Source: JAOAPY01 sp038237475
GTDB taxonomy: Bacteria > Acidobacteriota > Blastocatellia > Pyrinomonadales > Pyrinomonadaceae
Direction of reading: 5' to 3'
DNA: 64,000 bases
Assembly (NCBI GenBank): GCA_038237475.1
Contig: JBBRYS010000010.1
Location: 62,001 to 126,000, forward strand
A model generated the notes under the pieces. It saw only the letters and a list, made by a program, of their open reading frames with translations. It was not told the DNA's origin and ran no database searches. The position numbers and the translations under genes are program-made. Position 1 is the first letter of the stretch. Every line of letters begins with the position of its first letter. This document shows, piece after piece, positions 19,016 through 28,181 of this stretch.

Positions 19016-19132
19016 TATCCGCAGATTACGACACTGAAACGAACGAGAGCGCGGCACCCTCAACGCAGGCTGCCGGGCTCTTGTTTTCCCTCTGCGTAAT
19101 CTGCGGATTCGACTTACTTGATCTGCGGATTC
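19016..19132. repeat. Inverted ATCCGCAGATTACG repeats flanking a terminator
   Basis: TATCCGCAGATTACG (19,016-19,030) is answered by the inverted CGTAATCTGCGGATT at 19,095-19,109 and a second partial ATCTGCGGATTC at 19,121. Similar words occur at 21,605-21,642 and 37,251-37,273, so this is a dispersed family (family C). Confidence 0.65.
19047..19088 (+). terminator. Intrinsic terminator after DUF4214 gene
   Basis: A stem GAGCGCGGCA / TGCCGGGCTC is followed by TTGTTTTCC. It is homologous to the terminator at 6646-6688 behind another family member. Confidence 0.65.
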
Positions 19133-19135
19133 TTT

Positions 19136-21070
19136 CTACTTCAGGTTCTCGATCTCCACCGGCTCGACCGCTTCGGCCAGATCAAACCCGAACACGCGAG
19201 AGTAAAAATAGAGTTCTCCATCCATCGCTCGTTTCATATTTTTCGCCTGCCGAAATCCATGTTGCTCACCGGCGAAGGCGATATACGCAACCGGAAGTCC
19301 CTTGTCGCGCAACGCGGCAACCATCGTTTCAGCCTGGCTTGGCGGCACTACCATGTCCTCGAGACCCTGGAAAAAAATGACGGGACAGGATAACTGCTCA
19401 GTGAAGTTTATCGGCGAGCGAGCCACGTACAGATCGCGTCTCTCCGGGTATGGCCCGATGAGCCCATCCAGATACCTTGATTCAAACTTATGAGTATCTT
19501 TCGCCAGGGCTTCGGCATCGCTGACCCCGTAGTGACTGGCCCCGGCTTTAAAAACATCTCGAAAAACCAACGCACACAAGGTTGTATAACCTCCCGCACT
19601 CCCGCCGCTAATGGTCAATCGTAGGCCATCGACATCGCCGCGCTCAACCAGGTAACGCGCTCCGTTCGCGCAATCATCCACATCCACGATGCCCCACTGG
19701 CCCTTCAGCCGCTCGCGGTAATCGCGCCCATACCCGGAACTGCCGCCGTAGTTAACGTCCAGCACGGCGATGCCGCGGCTGGTCAGATACTGGATAGCTA
19801 GACTCAGCGAAGCCGAGGCCGCAGAGGTTGGTCCGCCATGGCTTTTGACCAGTAACGGTGGACGCTCATTTTCCGGTGCTGTGTATTCGCGATTCTTCGG
19901 AGCATAAAAGAGGCCGTGGGCAGTCTGGCCACCGGTAGTGGGAAACTCAATTGCTTCCGGTTCTGAGATGTAGCCTTCAGCTACCTCAACATTCATCGAA
20001 TGCCGCAGCGATGCAAACTGCATTGTGGCAAGGTCCAATCGGACAATCGCCGACGGTCTGGTTGGCGAGCCTCCTCTGAAAATTATCTGACCTGGAGTCG
20101 AGCGCAGGTATTGAATATCGGAAAAGGGAGATTCAACGCGGGTCAGCTCGCCCGAAGTGGTATCCACCAGCATTAGGTTGGCCGTTCCCTTCTCAATACT
20201 GTTGCAGACGATTCGTTCGTTGGTCACAAATGCATAAGACGACATGCCGAAGACCCACTGTGGCATCCCTACTTCTGACTGCAGGTCGCAAACCGATTCG
20301 ACTTTCTCGGCGTCATTCAAGCGGCCCAGATTCCACCAGCCATTCCGATCGGATGAAAAATAGAGCTGGCCCGCCGGAGACCATTCCGGTTGGAAGATAG
20401 ATTCGCGCCAGCCACCAGCCACGCAGCGAGCCCCTTTCAACGTGCCTGCCGGCGTGAGTTCACCAAGCCACAATTCGCATCCGTCCCAGGGCATGTTCGG
20501 ATGATTCCAGGTCAACCAGGCGAGGCGAGAACCATCAGGGCTTAAACGGGGTGACGAATAAAAATCGTTACCGCTAACCAGCACTTCGCCGGGACCGGGC
20601 TCGTCGCCGAGGTCGAGACTGACAATCGCATTTACTGGTTCGCGCAAACCTGCTTTGTGCTCTTCGCGTACCCCAATCAAGCGGTCACGTTGTTTATCGA
20701 AAAGGCAATCTGCATAGCGCATCTCTGTGCCGGCGGTCACAGCTCGCGGTTCATCCTCAGCCTTCTGTAAATAAATTTGTTGGTCCGTAAAATTGGAAAA
20801 GTAAACCGCGCCCTCGTTGACCAAGTAATCGCCTCCACCATATTCGTGGACCCTCGTCCGCGCATTGAACGGTGCCGCATTGACGTCGGCAGTAGTACCG
20901 TCGGCCCGGCGGCGTACTATCACCAGCCGTCCTCCCTCCGAAGGTCGCATTTCAATCCAATAGATGTCTGTTCCGTCGATCAGGGGCTGACTCAAGCCAA
21001 CCGCCTCCGAAACGATCAGGTCCGAAGTAATCGGAGACTGCCACGCACCGTAACCCGCCAATTTAGTCAT
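19136..21070 (-). CDS. Prolyl oligopeptidase family (S9) peptidase, cytoplasmic type
   Basis: The start is ATG 21,070, preceded by AAAGGAAAAG; the longer frame to 21,106 has no better site. The protein is 644 residues with an N-terminal TolB-like propeller (DGSRLAWLTWNHPNMPWDG, LYFSSDRNGWWNLG) and a C-terminal alpha/beta-hydrolase domain. The nucleophile is Ser ~491 in GGSAGGYTT, the acid is in the GLEDMVVPP segment and the histidine is in GEQHGF. No signal peptide is visible, unlike the S9 enzyme at 32.2 kb, so it is probably a cytoplasmic acylaminoacyl- or dipeptidyl-type peptidase. The exact specificity cannot be read from sequence. Confidence 0.9.
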   Translation of the reverse strand: MTKLAGYGAWQSPITSDLIVSEAVGLSQPLIDGTDIYWIEMRPSEGGRLVIVRRRADGTTADVNAAPFNARTRVHEYGGGDYLVNEGAVYFSNFTDQQIYLQKAEDEPRAVTAGTEMRYADCLFDKQRDRLIGVREEHKAGLREPVNAIVSLDLGDEPGPGEVLVSGNDFYSSPRLSPDGSRLAWLTWNHPNMPWDGCELWLGELTPAGTLKGARCVAGGWRESIFQPEWSPAGQLYFSSDRNGWWNLGRLNDAEKVESVCDLQSEVGMPQWVFGMSSYAFVTNERIVCNSIEKGTANLMLVDTTSGELTRVESPFSDIQYLRSTPGQIIFRGGSPTRPSAIVRLDLATMQFASLRHSMNVEVAEGYISEPEAIEFPTTGGQTAHGLFYAPKNREYTAPENERPPLLVKSHGGPTSAASASLSLAIQYLTSRGIAVLDVNYGGSSGYGRDYRERLKGQWGIVDVDDCANGARYLVERGDVDGLRLTISGGSAGGYTTLCALVFRDVFKAGASHYGVSDAEALAKDTHKFESRYLDGLIGPYPERRDLYVARSPINFTEQLSCPVIFFQGLEDMVVPPSQAETMVAALRDKGLPVAYIAFAGEQHGFRQAKNMKRAMDGELYFYSRVFGFDLAEAVEPVEIENLK

Positions 21071-21212
21071 ATTGTTCTTTTCCTTTCGCGCCACCATACT
21101 ATCCAAATCCCAGAGAGAAACTCAAAGTTAGATCAACACATTCGCCACAATTTCGTTACAGTGACGGGAACGCTTTGTAAGCTTATTGCAACCAACAACT
21201 GCGGAGACGTTC

Positions 21213-21302
21213 TAATATAGGCCCATCGTTAATTCTCCTTTGGAGAACTGAGATAAAGGCGAGGGGCGCTGACCACGGGGGAGGTCAGTGCCCTTTTTCT
21301 AT
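21213..21302 (+). ncRNA. Candidate small RNA
   Basis: A TAATAT box (21,213-21,218) is followed by a hairpin with a perfect 6-bp stem (TTCTCC-TTT-GGAGAA, 21,233-21,247), a purine-rich stretch and a strong rho-independent terminator at 21,264-21,298. No open reading frame of note lies between. The layout (start signal, hairpin, exposed linker, terminator in under 90 nt) fits a small transcript, but no known RNA family was recognised and the nearest -35-like word (TTGCAA) is 21 nt from the -10, longer than ideal. Confidence 0.35.
21264..21298 (+). terminator. Strong rho-independent terminator
   Basis: An 11-bp stem (GGGCGCTGACC with GGTCAGTGCCC, one G-T wobble), an 8-nt loop and TTTTT. No protein-coding gene on the plus strand ends just upstream. 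Confidence 0.75.
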
Positions 21303-21758
21303 GCCATTATTCAAGACGCCCCGCAGTCCATTCGCCACCTACGCGTAACTCAAGAGAGACCAACTGCTTGAGGCCGATGGTCTCTGCACAAGTCCCTGAG
21401 GCGTTTGGGCCAGGCGGAAATGGAAACTCCAGGCTGCTAAAGCAGGTGGTGTCTACTGTCAGAGTCAATGAAGTACATTTACCAAGTATGGTGGCCTCAA
21501 TCAACTTAACGCTCGGTAGAGCATTCAAGTATCTGGACATTACGCTGATTACACCGCTAACGACCACCTAACACGCGCGCCATGAGCAAGCGCCTTTATT
21601 TTTGGTCTGCGGAATCGGCGTAATCCGCGCAATCTGCGGATTTTCTTTCTCCACACGCGAAGTATCCCACCTCCTGGCATACTCTCTCATTTTGGTTTCC
21701 CTTGTTCAGGCCTTAATCTAATCAGTCACACAAAACTTAGAGAGTTAAAACAGGAAGA
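21299..21758. other. Intergenic region with no convincing gene
   Basis: About 460 bp. Opposing short open frames occur at 21,307-21,567 (minus) and 21,368-21,571 (plus), but neither has a ribosome-binding site and the minus one begins directly after an in-frame stop. A family C repeat cluster (CTGCGGAATCGGCGTAATCC ... ATCTGCGGATT) lies at 21,605-21,642. The last ~60 bp should hold the promoter of the MutS-like gene. Confidence 0.5.
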
Positions 21759-23615
21759 ATGGAAGCTAAGATTCTGGATAACGCAGGACGATTACAGCAA
21801 CTGGACAGATTGATCGGCAGGCTGCAACGCCGGGCCAGCCGGCTCGAGCTTTTAAGCCGCAAGTACTGGACCCTGCGCAGAATTGTCTTTCTTGCCGGCG
21901 GCCTCCTGAGCCTATTCTTGTGCCGGTATTCAGGCGGGATTTTTGGCTTGATACTTGGGGGATTCTTCCTGGTTTCGTTTGTCGTTATAGCTGTAGTTCA
22001 TCAGAGAGTTCGTGATGGTATCACCAGCAACGCGATGATGATTCGTATCAAGGAGAGCCAGGTGGCGCGGATCCAGTTGGAGTGGGAGCGTTTGCCATCC
22101 CAGAGTGAAACGCCGAATGACGCAGGCCATCCCTTTCAGAACGATCTCGACATCACCGGTGAAAGATCGCTTCACAGACTGATTGATAGCGCAGTGACCA
22201 AAGAAGCCAGCCGTCGTCTGCGCTCGTGGCTGCTGAATACGATTCCCGATCCCTCAACTATCAAGCGGCGGCAGGCGCTGGTCCGAGAGCTCGCCGGTCA
22301 CTCTCTCTTTCGAGACAAGCTGCAGCTCTATTCGGCCATCGCCGGCAAAAAAGCCCGGGGCGTCGATGAATTGAACCAGGAGCAATGGGAATCAAACGTG
22401 CTCGTCAACTGGGTGCAGCGAGACACAGCGAACGCATCGTTGCTGCCGGTTGTCTGGCTGCTTACATTTCTGGCTGCGGCTAATATCGCTTTGGTTGTGC
22501 TTTCGTCGCTCGAGGTCGCGCCGGCTGTCTGGCCCATCGCGTTTCTTGTCTACCTCGGAGTGATGATCAGCCAGTACGGTCGCATCGCGACTGCCTGGTC
22601 TGAGTTGCAGGAACTCGAAAAAGCGCTACACAGGTTTCGTAGCATCTTTCAATATCTCGAATCACGTAACTACGGCAGTTCGGGGTTAGCCGACATCTGT
22701 GCACCCTTTAAGGACAAAGAAAAGCAGCCCTCTCGCGAGTTGAAAAAACTGGGACGGCTGGCTTCGGCACTCGGTCTGCGAACCAACGCCCTGCTGTGGC
22801 TGGTAGTGCATGCGTTTGTTCCCTGGGATTTTTTCTTCAGTCATCGGCTGGAAAGTTTGAAGGGCGAAATCGCGGTGCTTTTGCCTCGCTGGCTGGATGC
22901 CTGGCATGAACTGGAAACATTGAATTCGCTCGCGAACTATTCCTACTTGAATCCGGGTTACGTCTTTCCTGAAATTATCAGCGAGCCCGCCATTTTTGAG
23001 GGCCGCGGTCTCGGACACCCACTGCTCAAAACGGAGTTGAAGGTCACGAATGACTTTAGTTTCGATCAAGACCTTCGCATTGCCGTGCTGACGGGCTCAA
23101 ACATGGCCGGCAAGAGCACGTTTCTGAGAACAGTCGGAGTGAATCTTTGCCTAGCCTATTCCGGTGCTCCCGTTAATGCGGACAGCTTGCGCATTTCTTT
23201 GTTCCGCGTCTTCACGTGTATAAAGGTGAGTGATTCGGTGCAGGATGGGTTGTCTTACTTTTATGCTGAGGTAAAGAGGCTGAAGGCGCTTTTGACAGCC
23301 TCCGAGGTGGATGGTCCATCTGAGTTGTTCCTGATTGACGAAATTTTTCGCGGGACGAATAGTCGCGAGCGCCTGATTGGGAGCCGCGCTTTCATCCAAA
23401 CCCTGGCGCGCCGGCGAACGCTCGGCATAGTCGCCACCCATGATCTGGAACTGATTAAACTGGCAGACGAAATTCCGGGCATCGGCAATTTTCATTTTCG
23501 TGATGATGTGCACGAAGAGAAGATGGTATTCGACTACCGGCTGCGGAGTGGACCCTGCCCGACGACCAATGCCCTGCTGATTATGAGCAGAGAGGGTTTG
23601 CCCATTGACTTCTGA
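21759..23615 (+). CDS. Membrane-associated MutS-family ATPase
   Basis: The ATG follows AGGAAG. This is a 618-residue protein of the bacterial MutS-like group found outside mismatch repair. It has two hydrophobic hairpins (about residues 45-85 and 225-275) that suggest membrane association. The MutS core and ATPase domain contain Walker A GSNMAGKS (446-453), Walker B LFLIDEIFRGTNS and the signature region VATHDLEL. It lacks the DNA-mismatch-reading N-terminal domain of MutS. Its cellular role is not established; a direct role in mismatch repair is unlikely. Confidence 0.88.
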   Translation: MEAKILDNAGRLQQLDRLIGRLQRRASRLELLSRKYWTLRRIVFLAGGLLSLFLCRYSGGIFGLILGGFFLVSFVVIAVVHQRVRDGITSNAMMIRIKESQVARIQLEWERLPSQSETPNDAGHPFQNDLDITGERSLHRLIDSAVTKEASRRLRSWLLNTIPDPSTIKRRQALVRELAGHSLFRDKLQLYSAIAGKKARGVDELNQEQWESNVLVNWVQRDTANASLLPVVWLLTFLAAANIALVVLSSLEVAPAVWPIAFLVYLGVMISQYGRIATAWSELQELEKALHRFRSIFQYLESRNYGSSGLADICAPFKDKEKQPSRELKKLGRLASALGLRTNALLWLVVHAFVPWDFFFSHRLESLKGEIAVLLPRWLDAWHELETLNSLANYSYLNPGYVFPEIISEPAIFEGRGLGHPLLKTELKVTNDFSFDQDLRIAVLTGSNMAGKSTFLRTVGVNLCLAYSGAPVNADSLRISLFRVFTCIKVSDSVQDGLSYFYAEVKRLKALLTASEVDGPSELFLIDEIFRGTNSRERLIGSRAFIQTLARRRTLGIVATHDLELIKLADEIPGIGNFHFRDDVHEEKMVFDYRLRSGPCPTTNALLIMSREGLPIDF

Positions 23616-23685
23616 TCCGGGGCCGCGCCTGGCAGTTGTGCCTCGATCTTACGGGACCAAAGTAAAAGACGAAGAGGTTTCCTAA

Positions 23686-24180
23686 ATGGCAATCGACACT
23701 CAATCATGCCCCTGCGGCTCCGACGCAAACTTCGCCAAATGCTGCGCGCCCGTCATCCGGGGAGAACGCGAAGCTGAAACGGCAGGAGAACTGATGCGGG
23801 CCCGCTATTCTGCCTTTGCCACCGGCGCTATTGACTTTATTGTGGCCTCAACTCATTCGCGGACCCGCGGTGAAGTCAATGTTCAGGACACGACCGAGTG
23901 GTCGCAGAACTCCACCTGGCATGGCCTTCAGATTCTGGACGAAAAAGATCTGGGCAACGATCAGGCCCACGTCTCGTTCGCGGCGCAATTCACACAGCAC
24001 GGCGCGGAGCAGAATCACCGCGAAAAGAGCCTGTTCGAACGTGAAGAAGGAAAGTGGCGCTTTGTGACCGGGGACGAGTTGAAGAATCCGACAGTCAGAT
24101 ACGAGACGCCGCGTCCCGGGCGCAACGAACCCTGCCCCTGTGGTTCGGGCAAAAAGTATAAGAAGTGCTGCGGCACTTAG
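23686..24180 (+). CDS. YchJ-family protein with two SEC-C motifs
   Basis: A 164-residue protein. The N-terminal SEC-C zinc motif is CPCGSDANFAKCC, followed by an NTF2-like YchJ domain (MRARYSAFATGAIDFI, WHGLQILD) and a C-terminal SEC-C motif, EPCPCGSGKKYKKCC. The SEC-C zinc finger resembles the SecA C-terminal tail. The precise function of YchJ proteins is not known. The GAAGAGG upstream is a plausible ribosome-binding site. It lies 70 nt after the MutS-like gene and may be co-transcribed with it. Confidence 0.9.
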   Translation: MAIDTQSCPCGSDANFAKCCAPVIRGEREAETAGELMRARYSAFATGAIDFIVASTHSRTRGEVNVQDTTEWSQNSTWHGLQILDEKDLGNDQAHVSFAAQFTQHGAEQNHREKSLFEREEGKWRFVTGDELKNPTVRYETPRPGRNEPCPCGSGKKYKKCCGT

Positions 24181-24296
24181 TCGGTGGCCTTTGCTTTTTT
24201 TCCTGGCATCAGGGAATACGATGCAGATCGGCTACACTTGGTCACACCAGTTTAAAAGTTTGGTTCTGAAACGCCGTTGAACTTGCCTGCGACAAA

Positions 24297-25073
24297 ATGG
24301 ATATTGAGGCTTATCAACAACGGATCAAGTATCGCGGTTCGCTGGCCGCAACAGCGGAAACGCTGCGGTCACTGCAGCGGGCCAACCTGCTGACCATCCC
24401 TTTTGAGAATTTAAGTATTCACGCCGGGCAGGCTATCGTCATAGATGATGATGCGTTATTTGAAAAGATCGTCAGCCGCAAACGCGGTGGCTTCTGCTAC
24501 GAATTGAATGGTCTGTTTGCTGCGTTCCTTAGGGAGTTGGGTTTTGACGTAACGATGCTGTCAGCGTGCGTGGCAAACGCCGACGGAGTCTATGGCCACG
24601 AATTCGATCATATGACACTGATGGTGAAGCTGGATGAACGCTGGCTCGTGGATGTAGGGTTTGGCGATTCGTTTCGCGATCCGCTGCTGCTTGATTATGA
24701 CGGAGAGCAAGTGCAGGACGAGCGCGTCTGGCAAATCGTTCCCGACGGCGATCGCTACATTCTCAGACAGCGTGACAGGGATGGTCTCTGGTCCAATCAA
24801 TATAGCTTTGCGCTGCGTCCGCATGGCTACGCCGATTTCCTCGAGCGCTGCCACTATCAGCAAACGTCACCTCAGTCTCACTTCACCAGGGGACGGATCT
24901 GCACGCTGGCGACCCCCAACGGACGAATCACCCTGAGCGAGATGAAATTGATTACAACAGAGGGCGCTGAGCGCCTGGAGCGTCTGCTGGTAAGTGAAAC
25001 CGAGTATGCTCAGACATTGCGCGAGCAGTTCGGGATCATTGAAGAGATAAAATTCAGCCGGAGTCCTGTATAG
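24297..25073 (+). CDS. nat: Arylamine N-acetyltransferase
   Basis: A 258-residue protein of the NAT family that transfers acetyl groups from acetyl-CoA to arylamines or hydrazines by a ping-pong mechanism. The Cys-His-Asp triad is visible: Cys67 in RGGFCYELNG, His105 in FDHMTLMV and Asp119 in LVDVGFGDS. The N-terminal motif TIPFENLSIH is also typical. It is cytoplasmic. It is followed after 37 nt by the CocE-type hydrolase gene, so the two may be co-transcribed. Confidence 0.93.
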   Translation: MDIEAYQQRIKYRGSLAATAETLRSLQRANLLTIPFENLSIHAGQAIVIDDDALFEKIVSRKRGGFCYELNGLFAAFLRELGFDVTMLSACVANADGVYGHEFDHMTLMVKLDERWLVDVGFGDSFRDPLLLDYDGEQVQDERVWQIVPDGDRYILRQRDRDGLWSNQYSFALRPHGYADFLERCHYQQTSPQSHFTRGRICTLATPNGRITLSEMKLITTEGAERLERLLVSETEYAQTLREQFGIIEEIKFSRSPV

Positions 25074-25110
25074 TTCTAATACCTGCAAAACACTTTTTGA
25101 GGAAAACAAA

Positions 25111-27042
25111 ATGATTACAGATTGCGTTCGCGTGTTGAGTTTCATTTCTGTCTGCTTGTTGATGTTTGCCGGTATAGCGGCGGCGCAGAATTCCAACAAG
25201 CTGCCGACGGAGACTCCCGCCAAAGTTGAGCCCACGAATTATGGCTTTGATCACATCAGGCGTGACGTGATGATTCCCATGCGAGACGGTGTCAAGCTGC
25301 ATACGGTAATTCTGGTGCCGAAGGGCGCCAGGAACGCGCCAATCCTGCTGACGCGCACCCCTTACAACGCCACCGACCTCACCAGCCATGCAAACAGTTC
25401 GCACCTCGGCTCCAACCTTTACGGTTATGACAATGCCACCGACGTAATTGTTGAGGGCGGCTACATTCGCGTAGTGCAGGACATCCGCGGCAAGTATGGT
25501 TCAGAAGGCGACTATGTGATGAATCGCCCCCTGGCGGGCCCACAAAACCCAACCTCGGTGGATCATGCCACGGACACCTACGACACTATCGATTGGCTGG
25601 TTAAAAACCTCAAAGAATCAAATGGCAAGGTCGGCATCCTGGGTATTTCCTACGATGGATTTCTGCCTTTGATGGCGCTGGTGAATCCGCATCCGGCCTT
25701 GAAGGTGTCGGTGCCGATGAATCCGATGGTGGATGGCTGGCGCGGTGACGATTGGTTTCATAACGGCGCGTTCCGCCAGCAGGGTATGAGCTATATTTAC
25801 GATCAGGAAGCAACGCGTGCCAATGACGTGAAGTGGTGGACCAGCCACTTTGACGACTATGACATGTTCATGGAAGCAGGCTCAGCCGGCGAACTCGGAC
25901 GTCGCCGCGGCCTTGAACAGGTTGGCTTCTGGCGCAAGCTACTCGATCATCCCGGCTACGATGCTTTCTGGCGTGATCAAGCTGTCGACAAAATACTGGG
26001 CGCTCAACCTTTGAAGGTGCCGGTAATGCTCGTGCACAGTCTCTGGGACCAGGAGGATATCTATGGTGACATTGCAGTCTACAAAGCGATCGAACCCAAA
26101 GACACCGGCAATGACAAAGTGTTTTTGGTCCTCGGCCCGTGGCATCACGGACAGGAAATCAAAGAAGGCAGTTCACTTGGCGCTATCAAGTTCAATAGTG
26201 ATACCGCGCTTACTTTCCGGCAGGAAATCCTGCGACCTTTTCTCGATCAATACCTGAAGGATGGTGCGCCCAAAGCGGACATAGCACCGGTCACTGCCTT
26301 TGAAACGGGCACTAACACATGGCGTCGCTTGACCTCATGGCCGTCAGGCTGCGCTACCGGTTGCGACGTGCAACCAACGCCGCTCTACCTCAATCAGGAT
26401 TTGAAGCTCAGCTTCGCAGCCGAAAAATCAATGGCGCCAGGCTTCGAAGAATACGTCTCCGATCCTTCGAAACCGGTGCCCTTCCGCTCGCGGCCAATTG
26501 ACGGCGGCAGCTGGGCGCGCTGGCTGGTTGACGATCAACGCGAAGCATCAGGTCGTCCCGATGTACTGGCTTTTACCTCTGAGGTGCTGACGGATCCCGT
26601 CAAGATCAGCGGCGAGCCGATCGCCAACTTGACCGCCTCGACCAGCGGCACTGATTCCGACTGGGTCGTTAAGGTGATCGATCTCTATCCCGACGAAGTG
26701 GCTGCCCAGCCCAACCTGGGTGGCTATCAGTTGATGGTGTCAGCGGATATCTTCCGTGGCCGCTATCGCGAGAGTCTGGAGACCGCGAAGCCGATCGCCG
26801 CCAACACTCCCCTGCTCTATCGCTTTGCGTTGCCCACGGCCAATCATGTCTTTTTGCCGGGACACCGCATCATGGTCCAAATTCAATCGAGTTGGTTCCC
26901 GCTATATGACAGAAATCCTCAAACCTTTGTGCCGAACATCTTCTGGGCCAAGCCGGGTGACTATCGCAAAGCCACGCAGCGTATTTTTAACGGCCCTGGA
27001 AAGGCAAGCTTTATTGAGCTGCCGCTGGTGGTGAAGGGCTGA
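25111..27042 (+). CDS. Exported CocE/NonD family hydrolase
   Basis: A 643-residue protein with a signal peptide (RVLSFISVCLLMFAGIAAAQ). The alpha/beta-hydrolase domain has its nucleophile at Ser180 in GISYDGF, in the X-Pro dipeptidyl-peptidase (S15)/CocE superfamily. A typical acid (SLWDQED) and histidine (GPWHHGQE) follow. The C-terminal jelly-roll domain ends with HRIMVQIQSSWFPLYDRNPQTF, as in cocaine esterase and alpha-amino acid ester hydrolases. It probably hydrolyses an ester or peptide bond in the periplasm; the substrate is unknown. Confidence 0.92.
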   Translation: MITDCVRVLSFISVCLLMFAGIAAAQNSNKLPTETPAKVEPTNYGFDHIRRDVMIPMRDGVKLHTVILVPKGARNAPILLTRTPYNATDLTSHANSSHLGSNLYGYDNATDVIVEGGYIRVVQDIRGKYGSEGDYVMNRPLAGPQNPTSVDHATDTYDTIDWLVKNLKESNGKVGILGISYDGFLPLMALVNPHPALKVSVPMNPMVDGWRGDDWFHNGAFRQQGMSYIYDQEATRANDVKWWTSHFDDYDMFMEAGSAGELGRRRGLEQVGFWRKLLDHPGYDAFWRDQAVDKILGAQPLKVPVMLVHSLWDQEDIYGDIAVYKAIEPKDTGNDKVFLVLGPWHHGQEIKEGSSLGAIKFNSDTALTFRQEILRPFLDQYLKDGAPKADIAPVTAFETGTNTWRRLTSWPSGCATGCDVQPTPLYLNQDLKLSFAAEKSMAPGFEEYVSDPSKPVPFRSRPIDGGSWARWLVDDQREASGRPDVLAFTSEVLTDPVKISGEPIANLTASTSGTDSDWVVKVIDLYPDEVAAQPNLGGYQLMVSADIFRGRYRESLETAKPIAANTPLLYRFALPTANHVFLPGHRIMVQIQSSWFPLYDRNPQTFVPNIFWAKPGDYRKATQRIFNGPGKASFIELPLVVKG

Positions 27043-27066
27043 GGTCCGCGATCATCGACGTCACTT

Positions 27067-27906
27067 ATGTCAGTTAATACACCATTTCCCTTTTCCGACC
27101 TGAGTCTTGCCCGCCGGCTTGAGCAGACCGAAGGGCTAAGCAATGCAGACTTCGTTGAGGGAAGGGCTCTCGCCTTCCCTGAGAGCGGGGCTGAGTGGCG
27201 GGAAATCGGCGGCGCGTATGCAATGTTCGATGGGGCAGCCTCGCCGGTGACTCAGGCATTCTGTCTGGGCATGTCGCAACCGGCGACGGCTGCTCAGTTC
27301 GACGAGTTGGAGGACTTTTTTCACTCGCGCGGCGCCGAAGTATTTCATGAGGTCTGTCCGCTTGCCGATCCATCCTCGCTGTCTCTGTTAAATGAACGAG
27401 GTTACCAGCCAGTCGAATTCACCAGCGTTCTCTACCGACCTATAGACGCAGAGCTGAAACTGACTGCGTCGCGGAACGAGGAGTTGGGAGTACGAGTCAT
27501 CGCAGCCGGCGAGCATGAACTTTGGGCGCGCACCGCCGCCGAGGGCTGGAGTGAATACGGCGAACTCGCGCAGTTTATGGATGAAGTAGGCCGCGTCAGC
27601 GCACAGAGAACCCGCACGCTATCGTTCCTCTGTGAGCTGGGCGGTCAGGCTATTGCCACTGGCGCGCTGAGTCTTTGCGACGGGGTTGCTCTGCTCGCGG
27701 GCGCCAGCACCGTTCCTGCGGGACGCCGACAGGGAGCTCAATTGGCGCTGCTCGAAAGCCGGTTGCGCTATGCAGTTGCGCACGGTTGTGACATTGCGAT
27801 GATGGGCGCTCTGCCAGGCAGCGGCTCTCAACGCAATGCGGAACGGCACGGATTTCGTATTGCCTACACTCGCACGAAGTGGCATCTATTGAAGAGTTCG
27901 AAATAA
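27067..27906 (+). CDS. GNAT family N-acetyltransferase
   Basis: A 279-residue protein. The C-terminal half (about 145-275) has the GNAT fold: an acyl-CoA-binding stretch, VPAGRRQGAQLALLESRL, then GSGSQRNAERHGF and a closing strand YTRTKWHLL. The N-terminal half appears to be a degenerate GNAT repeat, as in tandem-GNAT proteins. The substrate is unknown. No clear ribosome-binding site is seen; the gene begins 24 nt after the hydrolase stop and is probably read from the same transcript. Confidence 0.85.
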   Translation: MSVNTPFPFSDLSLARRLEQTEGLSNADFVEGRALAFPESGAEWREIGGAYAMFDGAASPVTQAFCLGMSQPATAAQFDELEDFFHSRGAEVFHEVCPLADPSSLSLLNERGYQPVEFTSVLYRPIDAELKLTASRNEELGVRVIAAGEHELWARTAAEGWSEYGELAQFMDEVGRVSAQRTRTLSFLCELGGQAIATGALSLCDGVALLAGASTVPAGRRQGAQLALLESRLRYAVAHGCDIAMMGALPGSGSQRNAERHGFRIAYTRTKWHLLKSSK

Positions 27907-28181
27907 AGCTCCGCCCACGGATTAATCCGGGAGCAAATGCTCCTCGCGAAGATCTCCATACCGCACACCATGACGGCTCGCATAACAGCCGACCCGTCAT
28001 CACATTGGCAGGGGCTTACCTTTAAGACCAGGTTCTGATATATACCACTGTGCGAACAAGGAGGATTGGGTAGCCGGTTGCGTCCACGCATCTTAGTAGC
28101 GAGGCCGCCCGAGATTTTTGACATGCATTGAGGTTTCGATTGGTACTCACAATGTCATCGAGATAAAGGAAGGACCCCACA

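Noticed and set aside
21307..21567. 86-codon minus-strand open frame
   Set aside because: Its GTG start directly follows an in-frame stop with no ribosome-binding site, and no family is recognisable. It cannot be excluded but is not supported.
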